From NCBI RefSeq assembly GCF_000224145.3, contig NC_020170.2, forward strand, positions 2,475,589 through 2,539,588: a stretch of 64,000 nucleotides of DNA. Reading direction: 5' to 3'. A program made the position numbers and the translations under genes. The stretch is from Ciona intestinalis. Lineage: Eukaryota; Chordata; Ascidiacea; Phlebobranchia; Cionidae. The notes under the pieces were generated by a model. The model did not search any database. It worked only from the letters and a program-made list of their open reading frames with translations, and was not told the DNA's origin. Every line of letters starts with the position of its first letter. Positions within the stretch are counted from its first letter, which is position 1. This document shows positions 52,493-62,693 of this stretch, in pieces.

Positions 52493-54657
52493 CTAGATCG
52501 TTTTGCGTTGTTCCTCCAAAGCATCCTGGTACTGTGATTTCCACACCATTACACTGGACTTATCATAAAGCTGTAAACAAGTGTGAGAGTTGTAAGAACT
52601 TGTCAACAACACATGGTTAAAATATCAAATTAAAACAAACAAAAACAATTTTGACCAAGTAATTTAAAAGAGTGACGTAAAAAAACGTAGTAATGGTAAA
52701 GTGTAAATTAAATTTAGGCAAACTTACTGAAGTCACAAACTCAAGGATTTTCATCTTGCTTGTTTCATGATACGCTCGTAATCCCCACTTGTATTCATAC
52801 TGTGGTGGGTCACAGTTGGGTAGTTTAACAATTTCAAGGTACCTGACAATATAACATTTAACTTAAAAAAATGACCACAAAAAAAACACTTAACAATAAT
52901 TTCCTCAACTGGGTCCTAACTAAAATGTTACTTTGTATGATAATTCACATCTTTTCAGATGTTTAAATCATATAAATATGCTTGTTTTAACATTTCAGTT
53001 GCCCTTTTTAAAAGCACTACATCCATAGGCACCAAACCTGGGGTGGCAGGTCTACCCAGAGATTTTCTGCACTGTATTAACTATTAGACCTTAGGAACCA
53101 ATAAGTTATATTAGTTGCTCAAAACTAAGGGTCTAAATGTCCTTGCCTGGTTGCCTCACCTGCATTTAAAAAGGTTTGGCCCCTATGACAACATATATAA
53201 ACAAAGCAGTCTTTAAACTAGCAGCACATTTAAGTATCATTTATTATACATACCATTGCCTGACAAACTCCTGGGTTATCAGTTTTTTTACATCACCAAA
53301 TTCTGGATGAGGTTTATCTTTTTCAATGCCTAGTCCCTTTAAAGCATTCCAGAAGGTGCCTACATGGAGAATCAGTTTAGTTTAAAGAGCTTTGAAATAA
53401 AGTAATTATTATTAAAACAAGTATAAAATAGAAATCATGCTTTTACCATCCGTCATAGAATTCCCACACATAAATATGAGAGACAACACAGTAAACAGCA
53501 ATCCTCTTTTTGGGTTGTCATTCCTGAAGAAAAAAGATAACAGTATTTGTACGGCAGCTTTTTAACATAGACCAAAACTTTATTACTAAAAATTAAAAAA
53601 GTTTGATGCAGTGGTTTTCTATATATTATAGCAAAAGCTGGCTTTTAACAATGTCATGAATTGCATAGCATACAAATAGCCTAAACAGGTAATGGGCTAA
53701 TTGCAAATAGCTACAAGTGATGATAGAAACTCCTAACCACCCTTGATATAACTGTTGAGGTGATTTGCGATACATACTTTGATTGATGAACAATAGTAGA
53801 AAAATACTTAATTTTATAATATATAGTACTGTGGGGTAAGATAATATTTGCTAATTAGGTTTTTAAGTAACAAAGCTTTTTAGTATTAGGAGGATACGGT
53901 TATATAATTCATTAAATATTCTTGGTTTATCACAAAATGGGACGCGAAAAAAAACAAAAACATTTACCATTATATCTTACTATATAAAATGTCTTACCAG
54001 TTCATCATTTGTTGGGTTTCTGAATGTTCAAGCATGTTGACTAGAATATAAGCACGTTTTCCACTTTCGCCTATTTCCAAAAGTTTTAATCCAAAGACTT
54101 TTTGCAGTTTCTTGTCGGTTATTTTCATAACCTCATTAAATGCATGACGGTATTCCTGGAAATAATTGGAAAAAATAAAATCTAGGTTGTTTTGATCTAT
54201 TTTATGTGGGTGAGATCCTTTTAAGTACCAGGGATTTAGATAGGACTAAACTCAAACTGATACATTGCTACAGAATGTGTGAGCTTAGATTCTAAATTTC
54301 TAATATACAATGTTAAATGGACCTAATTCAACATAAGGAAACAGATAACATACTTTTAACACATGCTTGTTAATGTCTGCTCTTTTTATTGGGATTTTTC
54401 GTTGCTCCCATATAAGCATCAGGTGCACAACGTCATTTACCTAAAATGAAGTATGTTTATGATTTGAGTTAGTGTCTCCACTGATTTTTGTTTTAGTCGA
54501 TATACAAAGCATTGGTGTATCATACAGTGAGTGAGACAGATACTAATTTTAAAACCGTTTTAAAAATTAAAATAAATAGTTTATAGTTACGTGTTTGGTC
54601 ACTGTTTACCTTTCTGTCAAGCTCTGATTTGTCGATATTGCGTTGTGAAGAACTCAT
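52493..54657 (-). CDS. NSMCE3: SMC5/6 complex subunit NSE3, MAGE domain
   Basis: Exons 54657-54610, 54440-54354, 54155-53998, 53523-53447, 53359-53254, 52842-52728, 52570-52493 (669 nt, 222 residues). Nearly the whole protein is a MAGE homology domain: VNDVVHLMLIWEQRKIPIKR, ADINKHVLKEYRHAFNEVM, LQKVFGLKLLEIG, GLLFTVLSLIFMCGNSMTD, FGDVKKLITQEFVRQWYLEI and YEYKWGLRAYHETSKMKILE. NSE3 partners with the NSE1 RING ligase and NSE4 in the SMC5/6 complex, which works in DNA repair in the nucleus. The protein lacks the long N-terminal extension of some vertebrate MAGE proteins. Non-vertebrate animals usually carry a single MAGE gene, which is NSMCE3. An inverted-repeat element sits in the third intron. 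Confidence 0.95.
53822..53992 (+). repeat. Inverted-repeat element copy in NSMCE3 intron
   Basis: Starts TAGTACTGTGGGGTAAGATA, middle ATATTCTTGGTTTATCACAA, end diverged (TTACCATTATATCTTACTAT). Confidence 0.7.
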
Positions 54658-54852
54658 TCCTAACAAACGATAACGTTTTAGCTGGGCAATGTTATTTTGA
54701 CAAATATACTTGATCGTCTTATTTACCAATATAACGTAGAATGGAGACCAAACTGTTATGGTTTTTAGATTTTAATGAAACGCGCGAAATAAATCCAATA
54801 GCTGCTAGATGGCGCTCTATTTTTTTTATTCCTTGTTGACTTCTTTCACTGT

Positions 54853-55010
54853 GTGCCATCAACGCTTATATATATACGTTTATATATACACTTATACGCT
54901 TATATATATACTTATGTATATATATAAGCGTTGGTGCCATCATAGTACACTAACAATTTGAACCGTGTGAAGACTTACACAATTCTTGTTAGTGTACTAT
55001 GGTGCCATAA
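54853..55010. repeat. Two adjoining palindromes
   Basis: GTGCCATCAACGCTTATATA pairs with TATATATAAGCGTTGGTGCC (54853-54945), and CATAGTACACTAACAATTTG pairs with AATTCTTGTTAGTGTACTAT followed by G (54948-55005). Together they look like a small fold-back element. Confidence 0.75.
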
Positions 55011-55134
55011 ATCAAAGAGGTTAGGATCAGTATATGTTTCTCACTTAGGTAGAAAACCCACTACCATTGGCTTGGCGTAGCCTTGTACAACATGTACCAG
55101 AGTCCGTATATAACCAGCGTGTTATAAAGGAAGT

Positions 55135-55172
55135 AGCAGAGTATACTAAACTATTCTGTTTAGTATACTCTG
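55135..55172. repeat. Perfect short hairpin
   Basis: GAGTATACTAAAC, a 6-base loop, then GTTTAGTATACTC; immediately followed by an inverted-repeat element start. Confidence 0.8.
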
Positions 55173-55250
55173 GTAGTAGGGTGGCGGAAAAGGGGACAAC
55201 TTTTCATTACTTTATATCATTTGGTAGTAAAAAATAACATTTAATATGTG
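55172..55250 (-). repeat. Truncated inverted-repeat element copy
   Basis: Starts TAGTAGGGTGGCGGAAAAGG and breaks off after TTTGGTAGTAAAAAATAACA, where a SINE begins. Confidence 0.75.
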
Positions 55251-55470
55251 TCATTGGGCAAGACACTTAACAGAAATACTGCTCCGGCCCATGGGTCTCT
55301 AATGGGTAAACGGGCAAATTATTATCCATACATGAAAAAAGCATAAGAACTATCACCCCGAAAGTAATATACTTGATACCTAGAAGCTGACACAAGGTGC
55401 ATGAAACAGAACAGCCTTGTTATAACGTCGTTTTCAGGCCACCCGAGGATAAAGCGAGTTACATTTATTC
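55245..55470 (+). repeat. tRNA-derived SINE, 5'-truncated
   Basis: Begins at TTGGGCAAGACACTTAACAG and has the full family tail GCATGAAACAGAACAGCCTT ... GGATAAAGCGAGTTACATTT. Confidence 0.8.
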
Positions 55471-55730
55471 AACACAGGATAATTTAGCAGCACCTACCGG
55501 TGTAAATATCCGATATAATGTCTCAATGGTGGCGCTAGCCAACCATGTTTGAAAGACCAGCCAAATTAAATTAAATACGTTGACAGTTCACAGTTGTGAG
55601 AGCGAGAGGACTAAACCAGCGATGGAATAAGTGGTAGATTGATTTTAACCCTTCTCTTTTGTAGTGTTAGATACGTAAAGAACTAAAATTAAAATAAAGC
55701 AACTCATTTTATATTATAGCGTCATCTAGA

Positions 55731-57323
55731 ATGAATGATTCTGGAAACTCTGGTAGTCAGCCGTACTTTATAAACCGTGCATCAGCAGCTGGTAAGAAAA
55801 AACGATTTCGTGATCATGAAGGTCGAAGCATGGAATACCAACATGATAGCCCCACTAATTCTTATGGAGCCAATCGACCTGACACTCTACGTACTTCTAA
55901 AGACAGTGGAGACGATCAAGATAAAAGTAATTTCCCCCTTTCTCAACCAAATACAAAACCAGTAATCCTGGCAAAGCCTGCTGGTAAGTCTTCACAAGGT
56001 TCAAATTTAACTCCAGATGGAGAAAAGACTTCTCCATGGCAGGAAGTATCTGCTAGCCCATCTGGACCCATTGCCCCAAAATTGTCAATGTCATTCACTA
56101 AATCGCCTTCAGTAGGTGATAAAAAGAATCTTTTTCGAACCTCCTCTGATTCAAAGTTTAGGAACTCAGCGTCTTCTTATCTTGTTAGGCAGGGCTTGGC
56201 ACAGGCAGCTGCATCTTCAAGTAATGTACAAAACTTAAACGAAAACTCTGCTGCTAAGTCAAAAGATCCAGGGTTTTGGAAGAGATCAGTAAAACTGCTG
56301 GATTCGTCCCTACACTGGCTTGATGGTGGTATTGAACTTTTACAGGACCAGCCCGATTTTTTAGTTGTTGGAGTCATTGGCATGCAAGGTGTAGGAAAAT
56401 CCACGGTAATGTCCTTAATTGGAGGAAACAAACTAAGTGACTTAGAAAAATATTATCTGTTTAAGCAGCAGACTTCTGATATAAAGGAAAGAGCAGAGCA
56501 TATGACTACTGGAATTGATGTAGCTGTCACTGCAGAACGACTAATATTACTCGACACGCAGCCAATTCTAAGCCCATCGTTAATTGAACAATCTGTCCCA
56601 TTCGACAGGAAGAGCCCAACAGATTACAATGGTTCTGTAAACATTGAAGTCCAATCTTTACAAGTGACTGCATTTTTACTCACTGTTTGTCATGTTGTAA
56701 TCGTTGTACAAGATTGGTTCACAGACAGTAATGTATACAGATTCCTACAGACTGCCGAGATGCTTAAACCGGTGACTCCACCCCCAACGCATGACAGTGG
56801 TGGAGGGTCTGACTGTGACCCTTCAGAGCTCCAGCCTGTTGTTCTTTTTGTTCACAACAAACTCGAAAATCATTTGTTCTCAATCCGAAGTATAGCTGCC
56901 ATGAATGAAGTGATGTATAATTTGACCAAGTTCTCAAGCCTACACTGCCGTGGGACATTGTCTCTCATTGAAACAAACCTATATGCTGGTTTAGCTTCAC
57001 TTGTACATGGAGAATCTGAGGTTAATTCATTCTTGCTTCCAGATGTAAATTATACAGACGAAGAAGAGGAAAAGTATGATGTAACTAAACTATCTCATGA
57101 CCCGTCAGACCGGCAGTTTCTATCTCTCCCTAACTATGTAGGTCGTCCAAACACGGTCATGCTCACAGAAACCTTGCGTAAAATGATATTAACAATGCCG
57201 AGGCACCAACTTACACACCATTCATTAACTGAAAAGCAGTGGTTTCACTATGCTGCAAGAACATGGGAGGCTATTCGTAAATCTCAGTTGGTTTCGGAAT
57301 ATAATCGACTTCTGTGTGGTTGA
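55731..57323 (+). CDS. SMG9: SMG9, nonsense-mediated decay factor, intronless
   Basis: One frame of 530 residues (human 520). The N-terminal 180 residues are disordered and Ser/Pro/Lys-rich; the C-terminal part is the SMG9 G-fold domain with DFLVVGVIGMQGVGKSTVMS (P-loop-like GMQGVGKST at about residue 218-226), DTQPILSPSLIEQS, VCHVVIVVQDWFTD and PVVLFVHNKLE; it ends in WFHYAARTWEAIRKSQLVSE. SMG9 forms the SMG8-SMG9 heterodimer that restrains the SMG1 kinase, which phosphorylates UPF1 in nonsense-mediated mRNA decay. The ATG follows a TATAG splice-acceptor-like site by 13 bases. TMEM167B begins 187 bases downstream on the same strand without an AATAAA in between. Confidence 0.96.
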   Translation: MNDSGNSGSQPYFINRASAAGKKKRFRDHEGRSMEYQHDSPTNSYGANRPDTLRTSKDSGDDQDKSNFPLSQPNTKPVILAKPAGKSSQGSNLTPDGEKTSPWQEVSASPSGPIAPKLSMSFTKSPSVGDKKNLFRTSSDSKFRNSASSYLVRQGLAQAAASSSNVQNLNENSAAKSKDPGFWKRSVKLLDSSLHWLDGGIELLQDQPDFLVVGVIGMQGVGKSTVMSLIGGNKLSDLEKYYLFKQQTSDIKERAEHMTTGIDVAVTAERLILLDTQPILSPSLIEQSVPFDRKSPTDYNGSVNIEVQSLQVTAFLLTVCHVVIVVQDWFTDSNVYRFLQTAEMLKPVTPPPTHDSGGGSDCDPSELQPVVLFVHNKLENHLFSIRSIAAMNEVMYNLTKFSSLHCRGTLSLIETNLYAGLASLVHGESEVNSFLLPDVNYTDEEEEKYDVTKLSHDPSDRQFLSLPNYVGRPNTVMLTETLRKMILTMPRHQLTHHSLTEKQWFHYAARTWEAIRKSQLVSEYNRLLCG

Positions 57324-57509
57324 AATATTGTAAATACTCTTGTGTTCTATTTCTTTGTTTCTTTTTGTCAAGTAGTAATTGTTAGTATTTGTTACATCAA
57401 TTACCACATATTACAGAGTCAAGCTTTGGCGTATACATAGTTGATAGTTAAGTTTTAAATATATTCAACATTTTTGGTCTTGGAATGTCAAAGATTTTAA
57501 AATGAAAAT

Positions 57510-58277
57510 ATGACCAATGGTAAGCAATAAGCACCCTACAATGTGTGAGGAATATCTTTATTTGCATGGTGCGTCTGTATTGTTTTTATTTGATTGGATT
57601 GTTGTGGTATGAATGGCCTGTCAAACTGTGTCAGTTAGCATTTATACCACCTGTTTAAATGTCACAGATTATTCTATCATTAGATTAAAGCCTAGGTATG
57701 CACTATACAGAAAATACTGTAGTGTGTACTGGTGCATATAATAGTAACTTTTATAACGATGTATTAAGAAATGTTTCAAAATTAACTTTTTTGTTCCAGT
57801 ATATTCATTTGATGGTTTATTGGTCTTCAGTCTTCTGATTGTGTGTACGTGTGCTTACTTACGAAGAATACCCAGACTTAAGCAGTGGATGTTTTCAGAG
57901 AAAAAAGGATTTTTAGGAATATTTTACAAAGGTATTGTGTTGTGTATGTTAATAATTTTGAGTTTTAGGAGGAAAAATATTAAAATAGCTACGACCCGTG
58001 GGTGTTATCATTAAAGTAAATCATAAATTATACAAACGGTAGCCTAATCAATTTTTATTGAATTATGTACTGTTGCTGTATTTGTATATGTTTGTACAAA
58101 GTATTTCTTATGTATTAATAAAATAAAAATGTTCTGTGATCAATGTATGTCTAAATTTTTTATTCCTAACATTTTAATATTTTGAATTTTATAGCTGCTG
58201 TTATTGGTACAAGACTTCATCTTCCAGTGGCACTGACTTGTGTAGTGACGGCTTTATATTTAATTCTACTCAAATAG
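57510..58277 (+). CDS. TMEM167B: Kish-B / TMEM167B, small secretory-pathway membrane protein
   Basis: Exons 57510-57519 (ATGACCAATG, only 10 coding bases), 57800-57931, 58195-58277 (225 nt, 74 residues, the same length as human TMEM167B). Sequence [20 protein letters not shown], then the signature [12 protein letters not shown] and [18 protein letters not shown]. Two transmembrane helices. Kish proteins act in the early secretory pathway (Golgi). The first exon was chosen because MTN-V is identical to the vertebrate start and the GTAAGC donor follows it. The stop codon TAG at 58275-58277 lies 4 bases before the POFUT1 ATG. An AATAAA-containing stretch lies inside intron 2 (about 58110-58130). 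Confidence 0.93.
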
Positions 58278-58281
58278 AACA
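58278..58281 (+). promoter_or_regulatory. Four-base intercistronic junction, likely trans-splice acceptor
   Basis: The upstream stop and junction read CAAATAG|AACAATG. The AG of the stop codon, preceded by a T-rich stretch (TTTATATTTAATTCTACTC), could serve as the spliced-leader acceptor for POFUT1. Ciona is known to have operons resolved by SL trans-splicing with very short spacers; use of this exact site is inferred. Confidence 0.55.
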
Positions 58282-59439
58282 ATGAGACTGCGTTTCTATA
58301 TCCTGACATTTGTTTTACATATTCTGACTTTTTCTGGAGCAGCAGAGATTGATGAAAATGGTTATATTGCATATTGTCCTTGCATGGGACGCTTTGGAAA
58401 CCAGGCCGATCATTTTCTTGGCTCTCTTAGTTTCGCTAAAAAGTTAAACAGGACATTGATCATACCCCCATGGATAGTTCATGGATATAGAGGATATGGC
58501 GATGACAGTTTTATTCCATACAGTAGGTGGTTTCAAGTAAATGCACTGAAACCGTACCATCGCGTTATTGAAATGAAGGAATTTATGCTGGAAATTGCTC
58601 CTTCAATCTGGCTTCCAGAGAAAAGGTATATTTATTGTCATGAATCCACCTTTAAGCGCAGCGAGGATAAAAAGTCTTGCCCAGCAAAATCTGGAAATCC
58701 TTTTGGGCCATTTTGGGATAATTTTAAAATCGATTTTCCTGCATCTGAAGGTTTTCCAACCCATTTGCATTTTCATTCATCAAAAAAAGAATGGGATAGT
58801 GTGTATCCTGCCACTAGTCATCCTGTACTTGCTTTTATGGGTGCTCCTGCTTCCTACCCAGTAAATGAAAAGGATAAACAACTGCAAAGGTATGTCCAGT
58901 GGACAAAAGACTTGGAAAATTCTGCAGGTAAACTGATTGATTTAAAGCTGAAAAAGCCATATGTGGGAATCCATTTTCGGAATGGTATGGACTGGAAAAA
59001 AGCATGTGATCATGTAAAAAATGGCTTGGATTACCCATTCATGTCCTCACCACAATGTACAGGTTACCAGAGGTCCACAAGTAAAAGGTTTACCTATGAA
59101 ATGTGTTACCCCAGTTTGAACACTGTAAAATCTCATGTTTTAAGTTTGGTCAAAGAATCGAACTCGAATTCTTTATTCATTGCAACCGATGCTAGTTCAT
59201 ATGAAAACGAGTTCAATAACATGTTTAAGGAAGCTGGTTTGGATGTTAGCATTGTAAAACTGGAAAATGATGAACTTATGATGGATCTGGCTTTATTAAT
59301 TGAATCAGATCGATTTATTGGAAGTTGTGGTTCCTCAGTTACTGCATTTGTTTCAAGAAAAAGAGAAGTTTTGGGGCGACCAAATGAATATTTTGGCGCT
59401 TCAGACAAACACAATGAAGCAGATCGATCAGAATTGTAG
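58282..59439 (+). CDS. POFUT1: GDP-fucose protein O-fucosyltransferase 1, intronless
   Basis: One frame of 385 residues (human 388). Signal peptide MRLRFYILTFVLHILTFSGA, then the donor-binding start YCPCMGRFGNQADHFLGSL, WIVHGYRGYGDDS, RVIEMKEFMLEIAP, the catalytic-region block KPYVGIHFRNGMDWKKAC with the conserved Arg after HF, SLFIATDASSYENE and FIGSCGSSVTAFVSRKRE. The C-terminus RSEL is KDEL-like and fits ER retention. The enzyme adds O-fucose to EGF repeats of Notch and similar proteins in the ER. It starts 4 bases after TMEM167B, so it is probably the downstream cistron of an operon. Confidence 0.97.
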   Translation: MRLRFYILTFVLHILTFSGAAEIDENGYIAYCPCMGRFGNQADHFLGSLSFAKKLNRTLIIPPWIVHGYRGYGDDSFIPYSRWFQVNALKPYHRVIEMKEFMLEIAPSIWLPEKRYIYCHESTFKRSEDKKSCPAKSGNPFGPFWDNFKIDFPASEGFPTHLHFHSSKKEWDSVYPATSHPVLAFMGAPASYPVNEKDKQLQRYVQWTKDLENSAGKLIDLKLKKPYVGIHFRNGMDWKKACDHVKNGLDYPFMSSPQCTGYQRSTSKRFTYEMCYPSLNTVKSHVLSLVKESNSNSLFIATDASSYENEFNNMFKEAGLDVSIVKLENDELMMDLALLIESDRFIGSCGSSVTAFVSRKREVLGRPNEYFGASDKHNEADRSEL

Positions 59440-59701
59440 TTTACTATTATAGCAACAAATATATTTATGTTGATGTATTCCGTTATTTAGAAAATTCTTT
59501 TGGTGCACTGTCTGGTATGCTTTGAAGCAATTTTGCGTTATGATGCGAAAGTATAGATTAAGTTATTATGTAAATGTGCTAATCTGTTTTCTAGTTTTAG
59601 CAATCAATTCACACCTTAACATGCACATGTTGTGGCTTAAGCAATCCTGTACTTGGTTCTGTAAAAATACTTTATTTCAATTGCAATTGGTGATATCACA
59701 T
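59440..59701. other. Convergent 3' regions of POFUT1 and SAC3D1
   Basis: 262 bp, no exon supported. Confidence 0.6.
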
Positions 59702-60950
59702 TCATGGAAAGTTTAAAATCCCTATTATTTCATTGTTGCTTAGTTGACCTATAGCTTGAAATATATTACAACCTCGTGCAGATGGAATGTCTTTGGTTAC
59801 AAAATCATTTTTCGAAAACTTAATGGCATTTGTTGGTGTGCAAGTCAGGCCTAAAGACATACAAAGTTCAGTTACATCAGATGTTGAATTAAGAAATAAC
59901 CAATGTGGTAGCTCTTCTGCAGGAAAACTGCTCACTTTTGAACTGTGTGAATGACACAGCATTTTTACACAGTCCAATCTTAAAGCATCCACAGATAAAG
60001 AGAATGCAATTAAAACAATATTTCTCTTTTCTGATATCAGCTTTTGACTTAGTTTTACTGCTCGTACATAGTTTTTGTGGAATACTGCAAATATCACGCC
60101 CACAACCGTTTGCAATGGTTCTTGTTTCCACCAATGCGATGGAACGTTGATAAGAAGACCACACAGTGTGTCATGACATTGCATATGAAGTAACATGTGA
60201 ACAGCTACTAGGGACAGCCGGTGATGTAGCTTTACCCTTTCTCGGAATTTAAATCCGACCCCTTTGTACATTAGAAGCAAAGTTTTTAAGCAGTCATTTG
60301 TGTGCTGCGTGTTAATGTGGAGCTCAATGTTCAATCCTGGCTGTAGTTTTGCCCTGTAGGCAGCATAGACATAGAATCGTACACAGCGCTCAAGAATACC
60401 AATACATAGCATTGGTTGGACAATTTGTAGCTGCTGGATAACAGCATCTTGTCTAACACTTCGTAATCTGTTGAAATGTTTTAGTTTAGCTAGGAAGTTA
60501 AAATTATTGACATAGTTGTACATTGATACAAATACAGTATTTAGATAATCAAATAGGAATACAAATAGACATGCGCAACATACCGGTCAAAGATAAAGTC
60601 ATAAATGAAATTGAACTGTGCCCCCTCCTTAAATAAAATGGTGGTAAAGAGATAATTAACCGTCTGTAGCAGAGTTTCAGGAGTCCGCAGATTTCTTGGG
60701 TCACTCACATTTTCTCCTGCTGCCGACCGCCGAAATTCCTTTACGCAGAGATCACTGGTTTCCTAAAAAGTTTGATATATAAAAGGAGAGAAAGTGTATT
60801 AGTATATTTAGTTACGTTTTTGGCGGTTTGTTGGTGTGTGGGACGGGCTCTTTCAAACGAGTGTAGTAAATTGTGTTTGCTTCGAAATCGAAACTCTGTT
60901 ACAGGACACATTGTACGACAAGTTCCAACGATTGGATTTTGCTCCGCCAT
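59702..60950 (-). CDS. SAC3D1: SAC3 domain-containing protein 1
   Basis: Exons 60950-60816, 60762-60584, 60467-59702 (1080 nt, 359 residues). Near the N-terminus is the SAC3/GANP signature GTCRTMCPVTEFRFRSK; then DPRNLRTPETLLQTVNYL, a junction segment FDRLRSVRQDAVIQQLQIVQ, and a helical C-terminal part. In human the family member SAC3D1 (SHD1) localises to centrosomes and spindles; larger relatives (GANP, Sac3) scaffold the TREX-2 mRNA export complex. Only the core SAC3 domain is present, so this is the short SAC3D1 type. It lies head-to-head with RIOK3 with 416 bp between start codons. Confidence 0.88.
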
Positions 60951-61366
60951 GGCAAATCTTCCCTTTAAAATACAAATACACGTGGATAAAAATACAAAAC
61001 AAATTTGGTTTCGCTTGAATGGTTTCTAAAGTGACGTAATGTACTTTATTTTGTTTGCTGCTGAAAGTTGCAATTAACGCAATTGCATACGCCAAAAAAT
61101 GTCCAACATACTTTGTACATAATAACTTAATTTTTACTAAGTCATGAAGTCCCATGAGCTACACTTACAAAATTTATTGCCCGATCCACGTTGTTGCGCG
61201 CCTATGGCGTAATCGCAACATAGAAATCCGATAACCCGCCGGGCTGTTGTTTTTGTTTCAAAGCGTAAGCTGTTTGTATTTGTTTGTGGACGGTGTGTGT
61301 AGTTCAGAAACACCGAAATCGGCCAATCGGGCTCTTGTAAAAAACAACAACAAGCTGTATAATAAC
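60951..61366. promoter_or_regulatory. Shared upstream region of SAC3D1 and RIOK3
   Basis: 416 bp between divergent ATG codons, GC-richer than surrounding introns, without a clear TATA box. A bidirectional promoter is inferred from spacing. Confidence 0.45.
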
Positions 61367-62461
61367 ATGGCGTCAGCCGGCACAGCTGTAGTCGAAACTC
61401 CGCTGCAAGAAAATGTTCAAAATGGTTATACGTCGAACGCTGCATGGAAAGTTAAGTCCTGGGGTTCCAACAACAATTCTGTAAAATGTGAAAGTACTTC
61501 CTTTGCTGATGTGATGAGCGAACAATTGGCGAATGAATTACAATTGGATGAAAATTACGAGTTGGAAAATCCACTACAAGAAACTGTATTTTTAAATGGT
61601 ATGTAAGTCCCAGTCTGTTTTATGTCATTTTTAATAGATTTATTTACAGTCACATATAATAACATGTGTAATAACAAGTTAGCAGTTCCACCTTTAAAAG
61701 GTTATACTTTCATACAGTCACCAATCACCATAGATCCTAATTCTAAATTTTGTATTACATTTTATAGCCTGCGATGTACAATGTTTACTATAAAACTTGC
61801 TTCAAATTTTTTTTGATTAACTATGGTATTCTTGTATATTAGATTCCACTTTGAATGAACCAGTTGAGTGGAGCAAAAGTAACGATACATCCAATGATGA
61901 AGTGTTGGCGCAAATCTTGCAAGCTCAATTGGATCAAGAATTCAATGAAAGTGTAACTCGACAAGAAAATCAAGTTAATAAAAACTCAAAGGTATTCATA
62001 GGACTGCACACCATATCGGAAATTTGCTTTTTGCATCCAGAACAATTTAAAACGACAGTTTTATGTGGGCCCTTGGGGTTATTTTTGTGCTAATTGTTTA
62101 AGGTTTAATAGGGCAGTATTCAGTACAAATGATCTGTGCAGGAATGTACTGTAAATTGGCAAAATTGGACAGATTTGTAGTAAGATTTAATATGCTGCAT
62201 TTTTTCATTCAGGGCTGTACATAACATACATAAAAATATAACTACTACTTTATTTATGTAATAAGGTTAGGTCATATGTAATTTATATTTATTTAAACAA
62301 GGTGCGGCTGTCATTTAATAATTATCGGACGGACTCCTTGTTTACATCCGATGATAACTATGATGATGATGATGAAGAAGATGAGGTTGATGGCACTGGA
62401 AGAGAGGGATGTTCGGAGGCGGATCAAAGTTCAAATATGCTCGAGTTTCCTTCGGATAAAG
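61367..62461 (+). CDS. RIOK3: RIO kinase 3, N-terminal part only
   Basis: Exons 61367-61598, 61843-61991, 62302-62461, all with matching phase (541 coding bases, then a donor). The segment is the RIOK3-specific N-terminus: FADVMSEQLANELQLDENYE, NDEVLAQILQAQLDQEFNES and KVRLSFNNYRTDSLFTSDDN followed by a run of Asp. The RIO kinase domain itself is not in the window: 130 bases after the last exon an N gap begins (62595-62644) and then DHDDS follows on the other strand. Either the remaining exons were lost in the gap or the scaffold is misjoined. RIOK3 acts in late 40S ribosome maturation and in MDA5/innate signalling in vertebrates. Confidence 0.88.
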
Positions 62462-62693
62462 GTTTGCAGAAATACATGAATATTGTAAAAGTGTACATAT
62501 ATATATGCATATTAAAAAAGTTGAAATGATGTATTCTATATCTAACCTTTAGTGAACTCATTTGGGTGTTAGAGTTTAAACAATAAATTATACTNNNNNN
62601 NNNNNNNNNNNNNNNNNNNNNNNNNNNNNNNNNNNNNNNNNNNNAAACTAAAATGTTATTCAGGTATAGGTATATTTTTAAATGGGAACAACG

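Larger units (their letters stand above)
54658..55730. promoter_or_regulatory. Divergent upstream region of NSMCE3 and SMG9
   Basis: Holds two hairpin-forming repeats (54853-55010 and 55135-55170), half an inverted-repeat element and a SINE copy. The SMG9-proximal 250 bp are free of repeats and end in a 3' splice-site-like TTATAG before the ATG. The region presumably carries both promoters; no element is recognised. Confidence 0.45.
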
